From: JBAXEO01 sp963789515
Lineage (GTDB): Bacteria; Actinomycetota; Coriobacteriia; Anaerosomatales; JAAXUF01
Assembly: GCA_963789515.1 (NCBI GenBank)
Contig: CAWBKW010000009.1
Coordinates: forward strand, 147,160-211,159
Length of the DNA stretch: 64,000 nucleotides
Direction: 5' to 3'
This document shows positions 44,377 through 55,334 of the stretch, piece after piece. The position numbers were made by a program, and so were the translations under genes. Each line of letters opens with the position of its first letter. The stretch's first letter is position 1. The notes beneath the pieces were generated by a model. It saw nothing but the letters and a program-made list of their open reading frames with translations. It ran no database searches and was not told where the DNA came from.

Positions 44377-47300
44377 CTACAGCCCCTTGCTCGGCGTCGT
44401 CCCGTCGGTTTCCATGTGGCTGATGGCACGCGGTGCAGTCCATGGGGAAGGTCACCGTGCTCGTGTTCGCCATCGAGGCCACGTCGTGTGTGGCCGGATC
44501 GAATGCGTGGCACGTTCCGCAGAAGAACCGCAGGTCGTAGCCGCCCGTCGGGACCTTGGCCACCACGACGCCCTCGATCACCTTGGTGCCGTCGGCCGAG
44601 CTCACGTTCTGGAGCAAGGTGAAGTTGTTCGCCGAGCCGTGCGGGTCGTGGCAGGAGCGGCACTCGAGCACGGTGTCGTACTGGTAGCCCATGTCGGGCC
44701 GCAGGTACGCCGTGGTGTTGTCCGGCGTCACTCTCGGCCCCGAAGCCGTGCACGTTGACCTGGTAGGCCGCCTCGATGTCGGTGACGGTAGTCGCTGCAC
44801 CTGAGGCGAGGACCGCGCCGGCCCACGGGGTCGTCTCGAGCGCTTGTCGGCAGGGCCTCACCATCGTGGCAGCGGAAGCAGTAGGCCTTCTGGTCCGACG
44901 TGGGCTGCTGCCACGTCCCGGGCCTGGGATCGTGCGGGTCCACCAGCGGGTAGGTCTGGGTCACCGCGTGCGTGTTGTGGCAGTTCTGGCAGCTCATCGC
45001 CGCGCCGGTGGTCTGGTCCTGCGGAAGGAGCGGATGCTTGGCGTTGGCGTCGGGGTTCAGCGTCAGGCGGCTCCACAGATCAGGGGTGTTCGGGTTCGCC
45101 GCCGTCGAAGTGTGGCACTGCAGGCACATCATGTAGCTGCTGTAGGTGAGGAGTCGTTCGTTGCGCGACGAGTGCGACTCGTGACACGCGTCGCACTTGA
45201 TGTTGGCGCCGGTGGCCGGAGCGGTCACCGTTGCGTGAGCGGAGCCCTCGAAGACCGTCAGGTCGCCCTCGGGGAGTGCCGAGCCGACTCCGTGGCATGA
45301 GTAGCAGAACCCGTCGCCGGCCGGAACGCCGGTGACTCCCGTGCAGACCCAGCTCCCGTTCACGCGCATGAGGTTCGCGGCGGGTTCGTTGAGCCCGGTC
45401 ACCGGCCGGTGGCAGGTGAGGCAGGTGAAGGGCGCCGACGCCGAGACCGTCGCGTCGAGATTGTGACGGGACTTGGCCAGCGGGTCGACGAACTCGTTGA
45501 ATGCGCTCGCGGGAAGGTGGCACGTGTTGCACATCGAATCGACGGTGGTCCCCGGGAAGCGAACGAGCTTGTTCGTCTCGTGCGGCCGGCCCGGCTCCTG
45601 CCCCGTGTTGGGTGCTGCCGCCGTGTGGGACGAATGGCAGATGCACGCGGAGGCGTCGCTGCCGGTGATGTGCGGCGTCGGGTCTTCGACGAGGCCGTGG
45701 GGCTTGGCCTCGAGCTCGAGCGACGGGCTACCCACCACGCCGGACGCGTCGACCGCGGCGACCGAGTAGTAGTACGTCTGCCCATTCTCGACGGTCAGAT
45801 CGAAGTAGGCGGTGCCCGTCACCGGCAGCGGCGTGAGCACCGTCGGCGTGGTGAGACTGGCGTCACCGCGCATGACACGGTACCCGACAGTCGCCGGGTT
45901 GGGAGAGGCCTGCCAGCTCAGGGCCACCGTGGCCGAGGACTCGACTGCCGTCAGTCCCACCGGGCGCTGCGGCCCTGTGGACGTCGTCGAGATGCTCGCC
46001 CAGTCGGCGACGCCGATCGACGACAGCGCGCTCTCGCCGCGATCGTCCAAGGTCGAGACGGCGTACCAGTAGCGGGTTGAGGCGCGCAGTGCCGGGTCGA
46101 TCAGCGTCGTGTCATAGGCCCCACCGGTCGCGGTGGCGATCGCCGAGAACGTCGCGCCGTTCTCGGAACGCCAGATCCGATAGCTCACGGCGCCGACCGT
46201 GCCGGTACTGACTGCGCTCCAGTTGACGTAGGAGGAGTTCCCCGACAAGGATTCGGCGAATACGACGGACGGAGCGAAGGGAAGCGGCGCCGTCGGAGTC
46301 GTCGCCTCCACGTTCGCCGAACTCGCCGAGGCGGTTCCGGCGACATTGACGGCGGATACGACGAAGCTGTACGTCGTGCCCTGGGCCAGCCCGACGACGT
46401 CGATGAACGGGTCGGTCACGGCAACGAGGAACGCGCCATTGCGGTACACGTCGTAGCGTGAGATCCCGCTTGGGGTGCCGAGGACTGCGGGCCAGGTGAG
46501 CCTGACGCTGGAGTAGCTCGTCACGCTGGCCGTCACCGAAGGTGTCGCAGGGGTGAGGGTGTCGACCAAGAACGGTGCCTGCCGGGTCGGCTCGTCAGCC
46601 CGCACCGGCAGTCCCGCACCGTCGTGTGCCGAGAAGTGCAGGATCGAAGAGCCCTCGGGCGGCGCGGTCGGGCCCGTGTAGATCGAGTAGGGGCCGACCG
46701 TCGACTCCCAGCTGTAGTAGATGGCGGCGGGGGCGGTGCTCGGCTCCGCGGACAGGGTCACGGTCGGTGTGGTGACGTACCAGCCGTTCGATCCGTCCGG
46801 TGCCGGGGGGTTCACGCTCAGCACGGTCGTGAGCGGAGTGGTGTCGGAGGGGTCGGTGGCGGCAATGGCCGGGAGGCTCTCGGGAGAGCGGTTGCCCGCG
46901 ACGTCGATCGTGACCACGGTGATGCTGTAGACCGTGTTCGGTGCCAGCCCGGTGAGCGCCGTGCCGGTCGCTGACGTGCTGGCGGCCAGCGCCCCGTTGG
47001 CGTACACGTCGTATCCGGAGACTCCCGAGACGCCGTCCGTGCCGGCCGCCCAGGCGACGTCGGCGGTCGACGTCGTCACGGCCGTGACGGTGACCAACGT
47101 CGAGGCGGTCGGTGGATCGACGTCGGTCTTGATCGGCGTGCTCTGAACCGCCTCCTCGTGGCTCGCCGTGTCCACCGAGTAGTAGTAGAGCCTCTGGTCG
47201 CCCAGATCCGCCGAGAACGCCCCCAAGTACTCTGAGAACGGGCCGGTCGACGAGGTCCAGCTGTAGTAGCTGGTGCCTGGCTTGCTCGACGTGAGCGAGA

Positions 47301-50300
47301 TCAGGGGAGTACTCACGTACCAGCCGTTGGACCCGTCCGGAGTGGATGGGCTCAGGGCCAGTGTCGTGGTCGGGGGGTTGGGATCGAACAGGTCCGTTAC
47401 TGCGTACGCGGCGGCGCTCTCAGCCGATCGGTTCCCTGCAACGTCGATCGTGACGACGGTGATCGAATACGCTGTGCTGGGTGCGAGCCCGGTGAGCACG
47501 GCTCCCGTCGCCGACGTGCTGGCCGCCAGGGTGCCGTCGGCGTAGACGTCGTATCCAGCCACTCCGGACAACGCGTCCGTGCCGGCCTCCCAGGCGATGT
47601 CGGCGGTCGACGTGGTCACCGCGGTCACCGTGACGAGCGTCGAGGCGCTCGGCGGATCGACGTCGGTCTTGATCTGAGCGTTCTGGACCAGCTCCTCGTT
47701 CCCGGCCACATCGGCCGAGTAGTAGAAGAGCGTCCGGTCGCCCGCAAGCGCGGAGAAGGGCGCCAAGTACTCAGAGAACGGGCCGGTCGGATCGGTCCAG
47801 TCGTAGTAGCTGCTCCCCGGCTCGCTCGAAGAGAGAGTGACCGTCGGCGTGGTCACATACCAGTTGGTTGCTGCCGTCAGGGCTGGAGGGGCTCAAAGTC
47901 AGGGTGGTCGTCGGAGGAACGGTATCGGGCGGGTCGGTGACCGCGAGGACGGGGAGGCTTGCCAGAGATCGGTTCCCGGCGACGTCGACTGTGACCACCG
48001 TGATCGCGTAGACGGAGTTGGGCGTCAGCCCTGTGAGCACCGTAGCCGTCGACGAGGTACTGGCAGCGGGCGTGACGGCTCCGTCGAGGTACACCTCGTA
48101 CCTCGACACCCCGGAGACGCTGTCCGTGCCGGCTGCCCAAGCGACGTCGACGGTCGATGTCGTCACCGCCGTGACCGTGACGAGCGCCGAAGCGGTTGGC
48201 TGTCCGATATCCGTCTTCAGCGGAACGGTGTTGACAGCCTCTGAAATGCTCGCGGTGTCAACGGAGTAGTAGGAGAAGGTGCGGTTGCCCTCAAGACCCA
48301 ACAGGGGAGATGAGTAGGTGGAGAACGGCCCCAGTGCGGATGTCCAGCTGTAGTAGGTGATGCCGGGCTTGCTCGGCAGCAGCGTGATCACGGGGGCGCT
48401 CACGTACCAGCCGTCGTCGCCGTCGGGGGCGGCGGGGTCGATGGCGATGGTTGTGAAGGGCACGCTCTGGTCGGTGGTCTTGAGAATCGTCCCGTTGGTT
48501 CCGGACACCCATTCGTTCGAGAGCCCGAGAGCCGACAGCGAGCGAAGGTCATTCGAGGTGCCCGGCACTTGCGTCGTCCAGTTCAGGCCGCCGTCATTCG
48601 AGCGGCGTACGGTGCCCGCTGCGCCGACGAGCACCACGTTCGTCGTATTGGTCGATGCGATCGCATACAGGGCGTTGGTCGTACCGATGCCGTTCGTGAC
48701 GGCGACCCAGGTCGCTCCGCCGTCAGCCGTTCTGCGCACCGTGCCGGTCGCGCCCACGGCGTAGCCCGTCGTGTCCGAGCTGAAGTACACGGCGTTGAGC
48801 TGCACCGCCGTCCCTGAGGTCTGCGGTGTCCACGTGGCGCCGCCGTTCGTGGTCTTGAGGATGGTGCCGGCGGCGCCCACCGCCCAGCCGAGGGTGTCGC
48901 TGCGGAAGTACACGCCAAGTAGGTTGTTGGTGACCCCAGAGGCCTGCGTCGCCCATGTGGCGCCGCCGTCCGTGCTCCTGATGATGGTACCTGCGTTTCC
49001 CACCGCCCAGCCGGATCCCGTGGGGAACGCGATTGCATTGAGCTGGTTCGTCGTGCCCGATGTCCTTGTCGTCCAGCTTGTTCCGCCGTCGGTGCTCCTG
49101 ACCACCGTGCCGGCGGCTCCGGCCGCCACAACCGTCTGCGTCGTCAGTGCTTTGACGCCGAAGAGGTTGTTGGCGGTGCCGGGCGACTGGACGGTCCAGC
49201 TGGCGCCGCCGTCCGTGGTGCGCACCAGCGCGCCTGTCGCGCCCGGCCGCCCACCCCGTCGACGTGTTCTCCATGCTGATGGAGTACAGGTCGTTCTGCG
49301 TGCCGTAGACGATCGAGGACCAGTTCACGCCGTCGGTCGTGCGCCGAGTAACGCCAGCCGCGCCGACGGTCCATGCGCTTGTGGCGCTACGGGCCCAAAC
49401 GCCCAGCAGGTTGCTCGTGGTTCCGGAGACCTGCGGAGTCCAGGTGGAGCCGTCAGTGGTCTTGTACACGAGTCCCGTGTCGGCGACGTACCAGCCCGTG
49501 GTCGCCGACACCATCGAGATCGAGTTGATGTTCTGGGTCGTGCCGCTCGCGAGTGTGGTCCACGCCGTTCCGCCGTTGGTCGTCTTGCGAACCGTTCCGG
49601 ACCGTCCCGACACGAACACCGTCTGCGTGTCGACACACGAGATGGAGAGGAGCCGCTGTGCGTGCCGCGGGTTGTGTCGACCCAGGTGACACCGCCGTCG
49701 GTGGTCTTGCGGACCACCCCGCCGTTGCCGACAGCCCAGCCGACCGACGGTCCTGAGAACTGGACGGCGTAGAGTGCCTGCGTGGTCCCCGAGTTGACGG
49801 TCGTCCAGGTTGCGCCGCCGTCGGTTGTTCTGCGGATGAGGCCTCCGGCACCCACAGCCACACCGGTCGTCGGCGAGGTGAACCAGACGCCGTTGAGCGC
49901 GCTGGTGGTGCCCGACGTCAGAGCGACCCAAGTGGCCCCCCCGTCGGTCGTCTTGATGATCCTGCCGGCAGCGCCCACCGCGTACCCGGTGCTGGCGTCT
50001 GCGAAATGGACACCGAGCAGGTTCGCGGTGCCCGACTGCTGCACGGTCCAGGAGTTCGCGCCGTCGCTCGTGCGCATCACGACTCCGGCATTGCCGACGG
50101 CCCAGCCCGTGGTGTCGGTCGAGAAGTACGTCGCATTGAGCTGTTGCGTAGTGCGTGGGTACTCGGCGTCCCAGGTGGAGCCCCCGTTGCTGGTCGCCAC
50201 CATGTAGCCCACGGCACCGGATGCGTACGCGGCGGTGGAGCTACCGGCGGAGATCGCGTACAGCGCCGAACCGGTGTTGTTCTGCAGTGTCCAGGTTGCC

Positions 50301-51211
50301 CCGGCGTTGGTGGTGCCGACGATGTTGCCGGCGGCGCCGGCCGCCCAGAGGGTCGTTGCTGATGCCGCCGTGATGGCGCTGAGGTTCTGGGTCGAGTTCG
50401 AAGTCTGCGTGGTCCAGGAGGTGCCGCCGTTCGCACTCACGCGGATGAGCCCGCCGTTGCCCGCGACCCAAACCTGCGTGGCCGAGACTGCCACGATGGC
50501 GTTGAGTTGCGTAGCCGTCCCTGATGTGACCGTCGTCCAGGTTGTTCCGCCGTTGACGGTCTTCCGGATGACGCCTCCCGCTCCGCATGCATAGGCGGTG
50601 TTCGCGTCGACGGCGGAGACACCGTACAGGAGGGCTGCGGTGCCCGAGGTCTGCTGGGTCCAGGTGGTTCCGCCATTGGTCGTCTTGAGAATGACGCCGC
50701 CGTCTCCCACGACCCAGGCGGTCGAGTTCGACACCGCCGAAACAGCCCGCAGGGTGGTTGCGACCGGCGCGGTCTGGGTCGTCCAGCTCGAACCACCGTT
50801 GGCGGTCCTCAGGATGTACCCCGTGTCGCCGACCAGCCAGCCCGACGAGAGGTCGACCATGTCGACTCCGCGCAGATTCCGCTGCGTCGGCGCGTCCTGG
50901 CTTTCCCACACCAAGCCGCCATCGCTGGTGTGGAGGATGGCACCGCCGCCGCCGACGGCCCAACCGTTGGCAGAGTCGACGAACGACTCGGCATAGAGCG
51001 GGTTGCCCTGTGGGACGGGGTTCTGCCAATACCAGCTCTTGTCTTGCGAGGGGCCGGTGGAGATGTAGCCCGAGGCGATGATCGGGAGTGCGAGGCCCGC
51101 GACAACCGCCGCGGCAACCATCCACGCCCAGCGCCGTCGGAGGACGGCGGGCACACGGAGGCGAGGCCCCCGCGGGGATGCTGCTTTCCCTTCTCGCTTC
51201 AGGCCGTCCAC
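44377..51211 (-). CDS. Giant exported Ycf48-propeller / FN3-OmpL47 / multihaem cytochrome c protein (several frameshifts)
   Basis: One gene of about 2,280 codons if six indels (near 49660, 49240, 47870, 44850, 44730 and 44410) are repaired; at every break the same repeat or domain resumes in another frame. Order: basic N-terminus and a membrane helix (WAWMVAAAVVAGLALPII); about 21 repeats of 41 residues with a GWAVGNAGVVxRTTDGGxxW pattern, i.e. Ycf48-like propellers, enough for three seven-bladed units; modules alternating WYVxTP...YYSWTSxxGPFS (OmpL47-like) with fibronectin-III-like domains (VTAVTTSTADVAWAAGTD); then a cytochrome region with ten CxxCH haem sites (CNTCH, CLTCH, CYSCH, CDACH, CLQCH, CQNCH, CFRCH, CRSCH, CGTCH, CTACH) and one CxCH. 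Length and order suit an extracellular electron conduit. The start (GTG 51211) sits on the ribosome site, so a slightly later start is possible. Confidence 0.82.
46700..48370 (-). repeat. Three tandem OmpL47/FN3 coding repeats of about 540 bp
   Basis: Within the giant cytochrome gene a unit of about 540 bases recurs three times; equivalent positions fall at about 47041, 47581 and 48128. Each unit encodes one WYVxTPxxxLxSxxPGxxYYSW module plus one fibronectin-III-like module. The DNA is similar enough for recombination or assembly collapse, so copy number may differ from the real chromosome. Confidence 0.75.
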
Positions 51212-51313
51212 CTCCTCGTTTTCGAGCGCAATCTACTGCCGGCCGACACGGTATCGGTCCAACGCGAAACCGTCCGCTCGCAGTCCCTCGCGCGCGGATA
51301 GCATCTTTTATTG

Positions 51314-51334
51314 CGATGAGTGTATACGATTTCG
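51314..51334. promoter_or_regulatory. Motif upstream of the giant cytochrome gene, shared with the hgcA promoter
   Basis: On the minus strand CGAAAT-CGTATACAC-TCATCG lies about 105 bases before the cytochrome start. The hgcA promoter has CGAAAT-AGTATCG-TCATCG (56853-56871). The outer blocks are identical and both cores contain GTAT at a likely -10 position. The surrounding 254-base gap otherwise holds nothing I could recognise. Confidence 0.4.
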
Positions 51335-51465
51335 CGCGTTTCTGCAGGTAGTCGCCTTACAGCACCATCCTGAGAGCGCATCAGGCATGCCGTCAGGGCG
51401 GTCCGACGCCGCCGCCGCGGGTCGGAGGTCGCTCCGGCCGCCACGACAGGCTCTTCGCCGAGGCG

Positions 51466-53037
51466 CTACCGGACGTCGATGAGGGAGTCCGTGGGGGCGT
51501 ACGCGTCGGTCATGACCGGGACGTCTCCGAGAGGCACGATGGCCGTGTAGAGGTCGGCCGAGAACCCCGAGAAGCCGTCCAGCTTCACTCGGCCGTCGAC
51601 CCCGGTCGACGTGCGGCGGAGCAGTTCGGAAGCGGAGATGTCGGCGTCGCTGGCCAGGACGATGATGTTTCGGCGCTTCTCGGCGTCGCGGTCCTCGGAG
51701 AGGCCGATCGGGAAGGCCCAGAGGTGGTCCCATACCCCGCCCGCGGTCCGGTAGGTGGTGCGGAAGAGCTTGCTTCCCTCGCCGCTGACCGGGCTGATGA
51801 CGTTGTAGGCCAGCACGCCATCGGGGGCCATGCGCGACTTCACTTCGCTCAGGAACTCGCTCGTCGTGAGGTGGAAGGGGAGTGAGTCGGCGTAGTACGC
51901 GTCGACGATGACCACGTCGTAGGTCTTGTCGGTGGTCTGGACATAGCGCCGCGCGTCGGTCGTGAACACACCGAGCCGCGCGTCTTCGGGCAGTCCGAAG
52001 TAGCGCGAGGCGACATCGACCACCACCGGGTCTATCTCGACGCTGTCGATCGTCATGTCCGGGTAGTCGCGCCACCAGCGCTTGGTGATCGCGCCCCCGC
52101 CCATCCCCAGGACGAGCACTCGTTTCGCGTCAGGCTTGATCGCGAGCGCCAGGTCGAAGTAGTTCGGGTAGGCGATGGTGGACCGATAGCCGTCGGTCAG
52201 GTCGATGGCGGACTGGTTCGTGGCGTCGAACCGCAGGTGACGGACGTTGTCGGCCTCGGTGACGGTGATGCGGTGATACTGCGTGTCCGCTCGGAAGAGC
52301 ACTCGCTCGCCGCGCTCGTTGGTCGCCGAGACCGGCGCAACCCGGGCGAGCACGGCGGCGCCGGCGATCGCGCCCACCAGCACGATCGAGAGCGCCGCAG
52401 CGACCGGCCGAGACACCCGCCGCTGCGCCATCGCCCGTTCCTCCAGGCCTCCCTCGGAGGCCTTGGTGAGCCGGGGCAGCGCCAGAGCGGCGAGCGCGCA
52501 GCCGAACAGCGTGAACCCGATGGCGACGATGAGCGGCGTGAGCGACAGTGCGGGAATCAGCCAGAACGCCGTGGCGAGCGTTCCCGCGATGCTGCCGGCC
52601 GTCGAGATCGCGTAGAGCGAGCCCGCGGAACGGCCGATGCGGTCGAGTCCGTCGGAAGCGACGAGGCGCACGGCGAGCGGTGACACTGTCGCGAGAAGGA
52701 GCGCGGGCAGGAAGAAGATGGCCGCCGAGGCAGCGAGCGAGCCCAGGCGCGGACCGAGCTCGCCCGCCCAGGGAAGCGTGGCGACGGCGATGAGGGGAGC
52801 CAGCACCGTGAGGAGGCCTGCGCCGGCGATCAGCGGCGAGAGCGCACGTGCGGCGCTCACGCGGTCGGCGAGTTGTCCGCCGACCCAGTAGCCGAGGCTC
52901 AGCGCGAGCATCACCGTCGAGATGACGCTCCCCCACACGAAGATCGAGTTTCCCAGCGCGGGGGCGAGCACCCGAGCCGCCACCAGCTCAAGCGCCATGA
53001 GTGCCGCACCGCAGACGAAGACGATTGCCCTGAGCAT
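51466..53037 (-). CDS. Membrane-fused spermidine-synthase-like protein
   Basis: A 523-residue protein with about seven membrane helices (residues 1-220, starting MLRAIVFVCGAALMALELVAARVLAP) followed by a spermidine-synthase-fold domain (VLVLGMGGGAITKRWWRDYP, VEIDPVVVDVA, IVDAYYADSLPFHLTT). This fused architecture is a known family in many bacteria; aminopropyl transfer is unproven for it. AGGAGGT precedes the ATG. The C-terminal half is paralogous to the soluble protein at 23408-24238, with the same WRDYP, FPIGLS/FPIGSA and ASDAxxS segments. Confidence 0.87.
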   Translation of the reverse strand: MLRAIVFVCGAALMALELVAARVLAPALGNSIFVWGSVISTVMLALSLGYWVGGQLADRVSAARALSPLIAGAGLLTVLAPLIAVATLPWAGELGPRLGSLAASAAIFFLPALLLATVSPLAVRLVASDGLDRIGRSAGSLYAISTAGSIAGTLATAFWLIPALSLTPLIVAIGFTLFGCALAALALPRLTKASEGGLEERAMAQRRVSRPVAAALSIVLVGAIAGAAVLARVAPVSATNERGERVLFRADTQYHRITVTEADNVRHLRFDATNQSAIDLTDGYRSTIAYPNYFDLALAIKPDAKRVLVLGMGGGAITKRWWRDYPDMTIDSVEIDPVVVDVASRYFGLPEDARLGVFTTDARRYVQTTDKTYDVVIVDAYYADSLPFHLTTSEFLSEVKSRMAPDGVLAYNVISPVSGEGSKLFRTTYRTAGGVWDHLWAFPIGLSEDRDAEKRRNIIVLASDADISASELLRRTSTGVDGRVKLDGFSGFSADLYTAIVPLGDVPVMTDAYAPTDSLIDVR

Positions 53038-53166
53038 CCAGACCTCCTGTGTTGGATGGGTTCGCTCCCGAGGGCGTCCGCTCCTGTACCGCTCGGCGGT
53101 TAGTGTGGGCACCCGTGCGGAACTAACCTGACGTAGAGCAACGGCCGACCGAGAGGTGGTCAGGCA

Positions 53167-54108
53167 TTGAGCGGCTCCAGCGAACGCGCCGGAGGGACGG
53201 TTGGGGCGCCATCGAATCATGCCAGATCGGCCGTCGCCCCCCACGTCGGACTGACCGGCAGGATCCTGGGGCGATTCGGCGACTGGCTCGACCGGCTCCC
53301 GAAGTGGCTCGTCGTCGCCTCGTGCCTGATCATCATCGCCGGAGTCGCCGCGGCGGACTTCGCTACCGGTCCCGACGTGAATGTCTCGATCTTCTACATC
53401 GGACCGGTCGTGCTGGCCACTTGGCTCGCGTCGGCCGGCGCCGGGCTTGCGGTCTCCGGGGCATGTGCCGCGTTCTGGTCGGTCGTCGAACTCCTGACGC
53501 AACCCGGGCTCAACCCGTGGGTGTATCTGTGGAATGTTGTCGTGCTGGTAGCGTTTCTTCTGCTCACGGTGTTCCTGGTCACGCTTGCGAAGCGCGCGAT
53601 AGCCGCGGAGCACGATGCTTCAAGAACCGACTCCCTGACCGGAGTCGCCAACGGGCGGGCGTTCGAGGATCGAGCGGCGCTCGCGATCAGCGCCATGCGG
53701 CGCACTCGGCTCCCCATCACCTTCTGCTACCTCGACCTCGACCACTTCAAGGCGGTCAACGACACGTTGGGGCACCGGGAAGGCGATGAGCTGCTCTCGG
53801 TACTTGCCGAGTCCCTCGCGAGCCGTCTGCGTGCGACCGACCTCGTCGCTCGTCTCGGCGGTGACGAGTTCGGCATCCTGCTGCCCGACACCGACTTCGA
53901 TGCCGCCGAGCGGGTGCTTGGCGACGTCCGCGAGGCCTGGACCGAGGCCGTGGAGAGCAGATGGACCGTCGGCGTGACCGGTGGCGCGGTGACCTTCCTG
54001 CAGCCGCCACCGGGCACCGATCAGATGGTCACCCTCGCCGACAAGCTCATGTACGAGATCAAGCAGAACGGCCGCGGGCGAATCGAGCACATCACCTGGC
54101 CGGCTTAG
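53167..54108 (+). CDS. Diguanylate cyclase with membrane domain
   Basis: A 313-residue GGDEF protein making c-di-GMP. Three membrane helices (about residues 42-145) precede a complete GGDEF domain: DSLTGVANGRAFEDRA, CYLDLDHFKAVND, the active site RLGGDEFGILL, and an inhibitory I-site RATD five residues before it, so product inhibition is expected. TTG is the apparent start, after GAGAGG. It probably opposes the HD-GYP protein at 41110-43592. It converges on the next gene with a four-base overlap. Confidence 0.92.
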   Translation: MSGSSERAGGTVGAPSNHARSAVAPHVGLTGRILGRFGDWLDRLPKWLVVASCLIIIAGVAAADFATGPDVNVSIFYIGPVVLATWLASAGAGLAVSGACAAFWSVVELLTQPGLNPWVYLWNVVVLVAFLLLTVFLVTLAKRAIAAEHDASRTDSLTGVANGRAFEDRAALAISAMRRTRLPITFCYLDLDHFKAVNDTLGHREGDELLSVLAESLASRLRATDLVARLGGDEFGILLPDTDFDAAERVLGDVREAWTEAVESRWTVGVTGGAVTFLQPPPGTDQMVTLADKLMYEIKQNGRGRIEHITWPA

Positions 54109-54701
54109 GCCGTCGGCGTGCCGGCGGTGGTGGGTGCCGATCGTTCCCGCTCGCGCTTGCGCCGTTCGCGGTCGGGCATGAGTTGCGGGAATGCCCCCCA
54201 GACCCGCTCGGCGATCTCCTCGGCGCTTGACTCGGTCAGGCCCGAGCCGAGGCGCACGGTCTGCTCGCCCTTGGTGGCGGCGTAGTCGAAGGAGATGAAG
54301 CTCTTCTCCTCGCCCGAGCCCCCCGTGGGTCGGAGGTTGCTGCAACGCTCGAGCGGATAGCGCCAGGAAAGCCCCAGCTTGAACGCTTCGGCACGGCGAC
54401 GGACGACCCCACCGTCGATGGTCAGCACCTCGCGGCCGTCGAGCGTCATCAGGAGCACCCCGGCTGCGAAGACCCCACCGACCGTCCATCCTGCGAGCCA
54501 CAGCAGCATGAAGGCGGAGCCGGGCACGAACGAGAACCCCATCGAGAAGAGCGCGCGCAGGGCCGAGATCTCGCCGACGGCCCAGCCGACGAGCCAAGCC
54601 GTCATGAAGACGGCCACACAGCCGACGCGCGGCACCGGCATGGTGATGCGCAGGCTGTCCGGGGTCTCCTCGATGGAGGCTCGTGTGTGGGTGGTGGCCA
54701 T
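54105..54701 (-). CDS. Two-helix membrane protein with PH-like domain
   Basis: A 198-residue protein. Two membrane helices (near residues 29-50 and 61-83) are followed by a beta-rich segment (REVLTIDGGVVRRRAEAFKLGLSWRYPLE) resembling a bacterial pleckstrin-homology-like domain, and a basic Arg/Glu-rich C-terminal tail. No enzymatic motif is visible. Function unknown. Confidence 0.7.
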   Translation of the reverse strand: MATTHTRASIEETPDSLRITMPVPRVGCVAVFMTAWLVGWAVGEISALRALFSMGFSFVPGSAFMLLWLAGWTVGGVFAAGVLLMTLDGREVLTIDGGVVRRRAEAFKLGLSWRYPLERCSNLRPTGGSGEEKSFISFDYAATKGEQTVRLGSGLTESSAEEIAERVWGAFPQLMPDRERRKRERERSAPTTAGTPTA

Positions 54702-54833
54702 ACGGGTAGTATCGGACGCGAACTGAGCCGACGCGATACCCGAGTCTTCGCGGTCGAACTCACGCCAGGTGCGCTACCCTGTTCGCATCGCAGTCCCGAC
54801 GGCAGGATGCCGAACTCGAGAAGAGCAGCCGAG

Positions 54834-55289
54834 ATGGCCGAGTGCGCGTTTCACCCAGGAGTCGAGACCGAGCTTCGCTGCGCCGAATGTGAGCGTCCGA
54901 TCTGTCCCAAGGACATGGTTCTGACGCCCGTCGGCTACAAGTGCAAGATCTGCGCGAAACCGGCTCGGAGCCAGTACGTGGTGGTCAAGCCCGGGCAGCT
55001 GCTGCGGGCGGTCGTCGTCGGGGGAGCGGTGGGCATCGGCGGAGGGATCGCGCTGGGGTTCATCCCGTTCGGCGGCATCTTCATGGGCTTCATCTGGGGG
55101 GTACTGACCGCCGAGGCGACACGCAGGGCGAGCGGTGGCCATCGCGAGTGGTCGGTGGGCATCGTCGCCGTCGGCGCGATCCTGCTCGGCGGCCTGGCGG
55201 GATGGTTCATCGGTGGCGTCAGCGCGTTCACCGTGATCGTGGCGATCGTGGTCGCGCTCGCAGATCTCGCACTGCTGCAGTGGCGCTGA
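54834..55289 (+). CDS. B-box-type zinc finger membrane protein
   Basis: A protein of about 151 residues. The N-terminus MAECAFHPGVETELRCAECE continues to ICPKDM and YKCKIC, a Cys/His pattern of B-box-like zinc fingers often found before membrane helices in bacteria. Four hydrophobic segments follow, from LLRAVVVGG to ALADLALLQWR. ATG 54834 is used; 54807 is an alternative start. It converges on hgcB and may be unrelated to it. Confidence 0.77.
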   Translation: MAECAFHPGVETELRCAECERPICPKDMVLTPVGYKCKICAKPARSQYVVVKPGQLLRAVVVGGAVGIGGGIALGFIPFGGIFMGFIWGVLTAEATRRASGGHREWSVGIVAVGAILLGGLAGWFIGGVSAFTVIVAIVVALADLALLQWR

Positions 55290-55334
55290 CGAAGCAGTCG
55301 GTGACTTGGCTCCCGACCGGGAGCTAGTGGCTCA

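Noticed and set aside
48300..51000. Regular repeats of about 126 bases that could look like a CRISPR or minisatellite
   Set aside because: They keep the codon frame and encode Ycf48 propeller blades with protein-level rather than exact DNA repetition.
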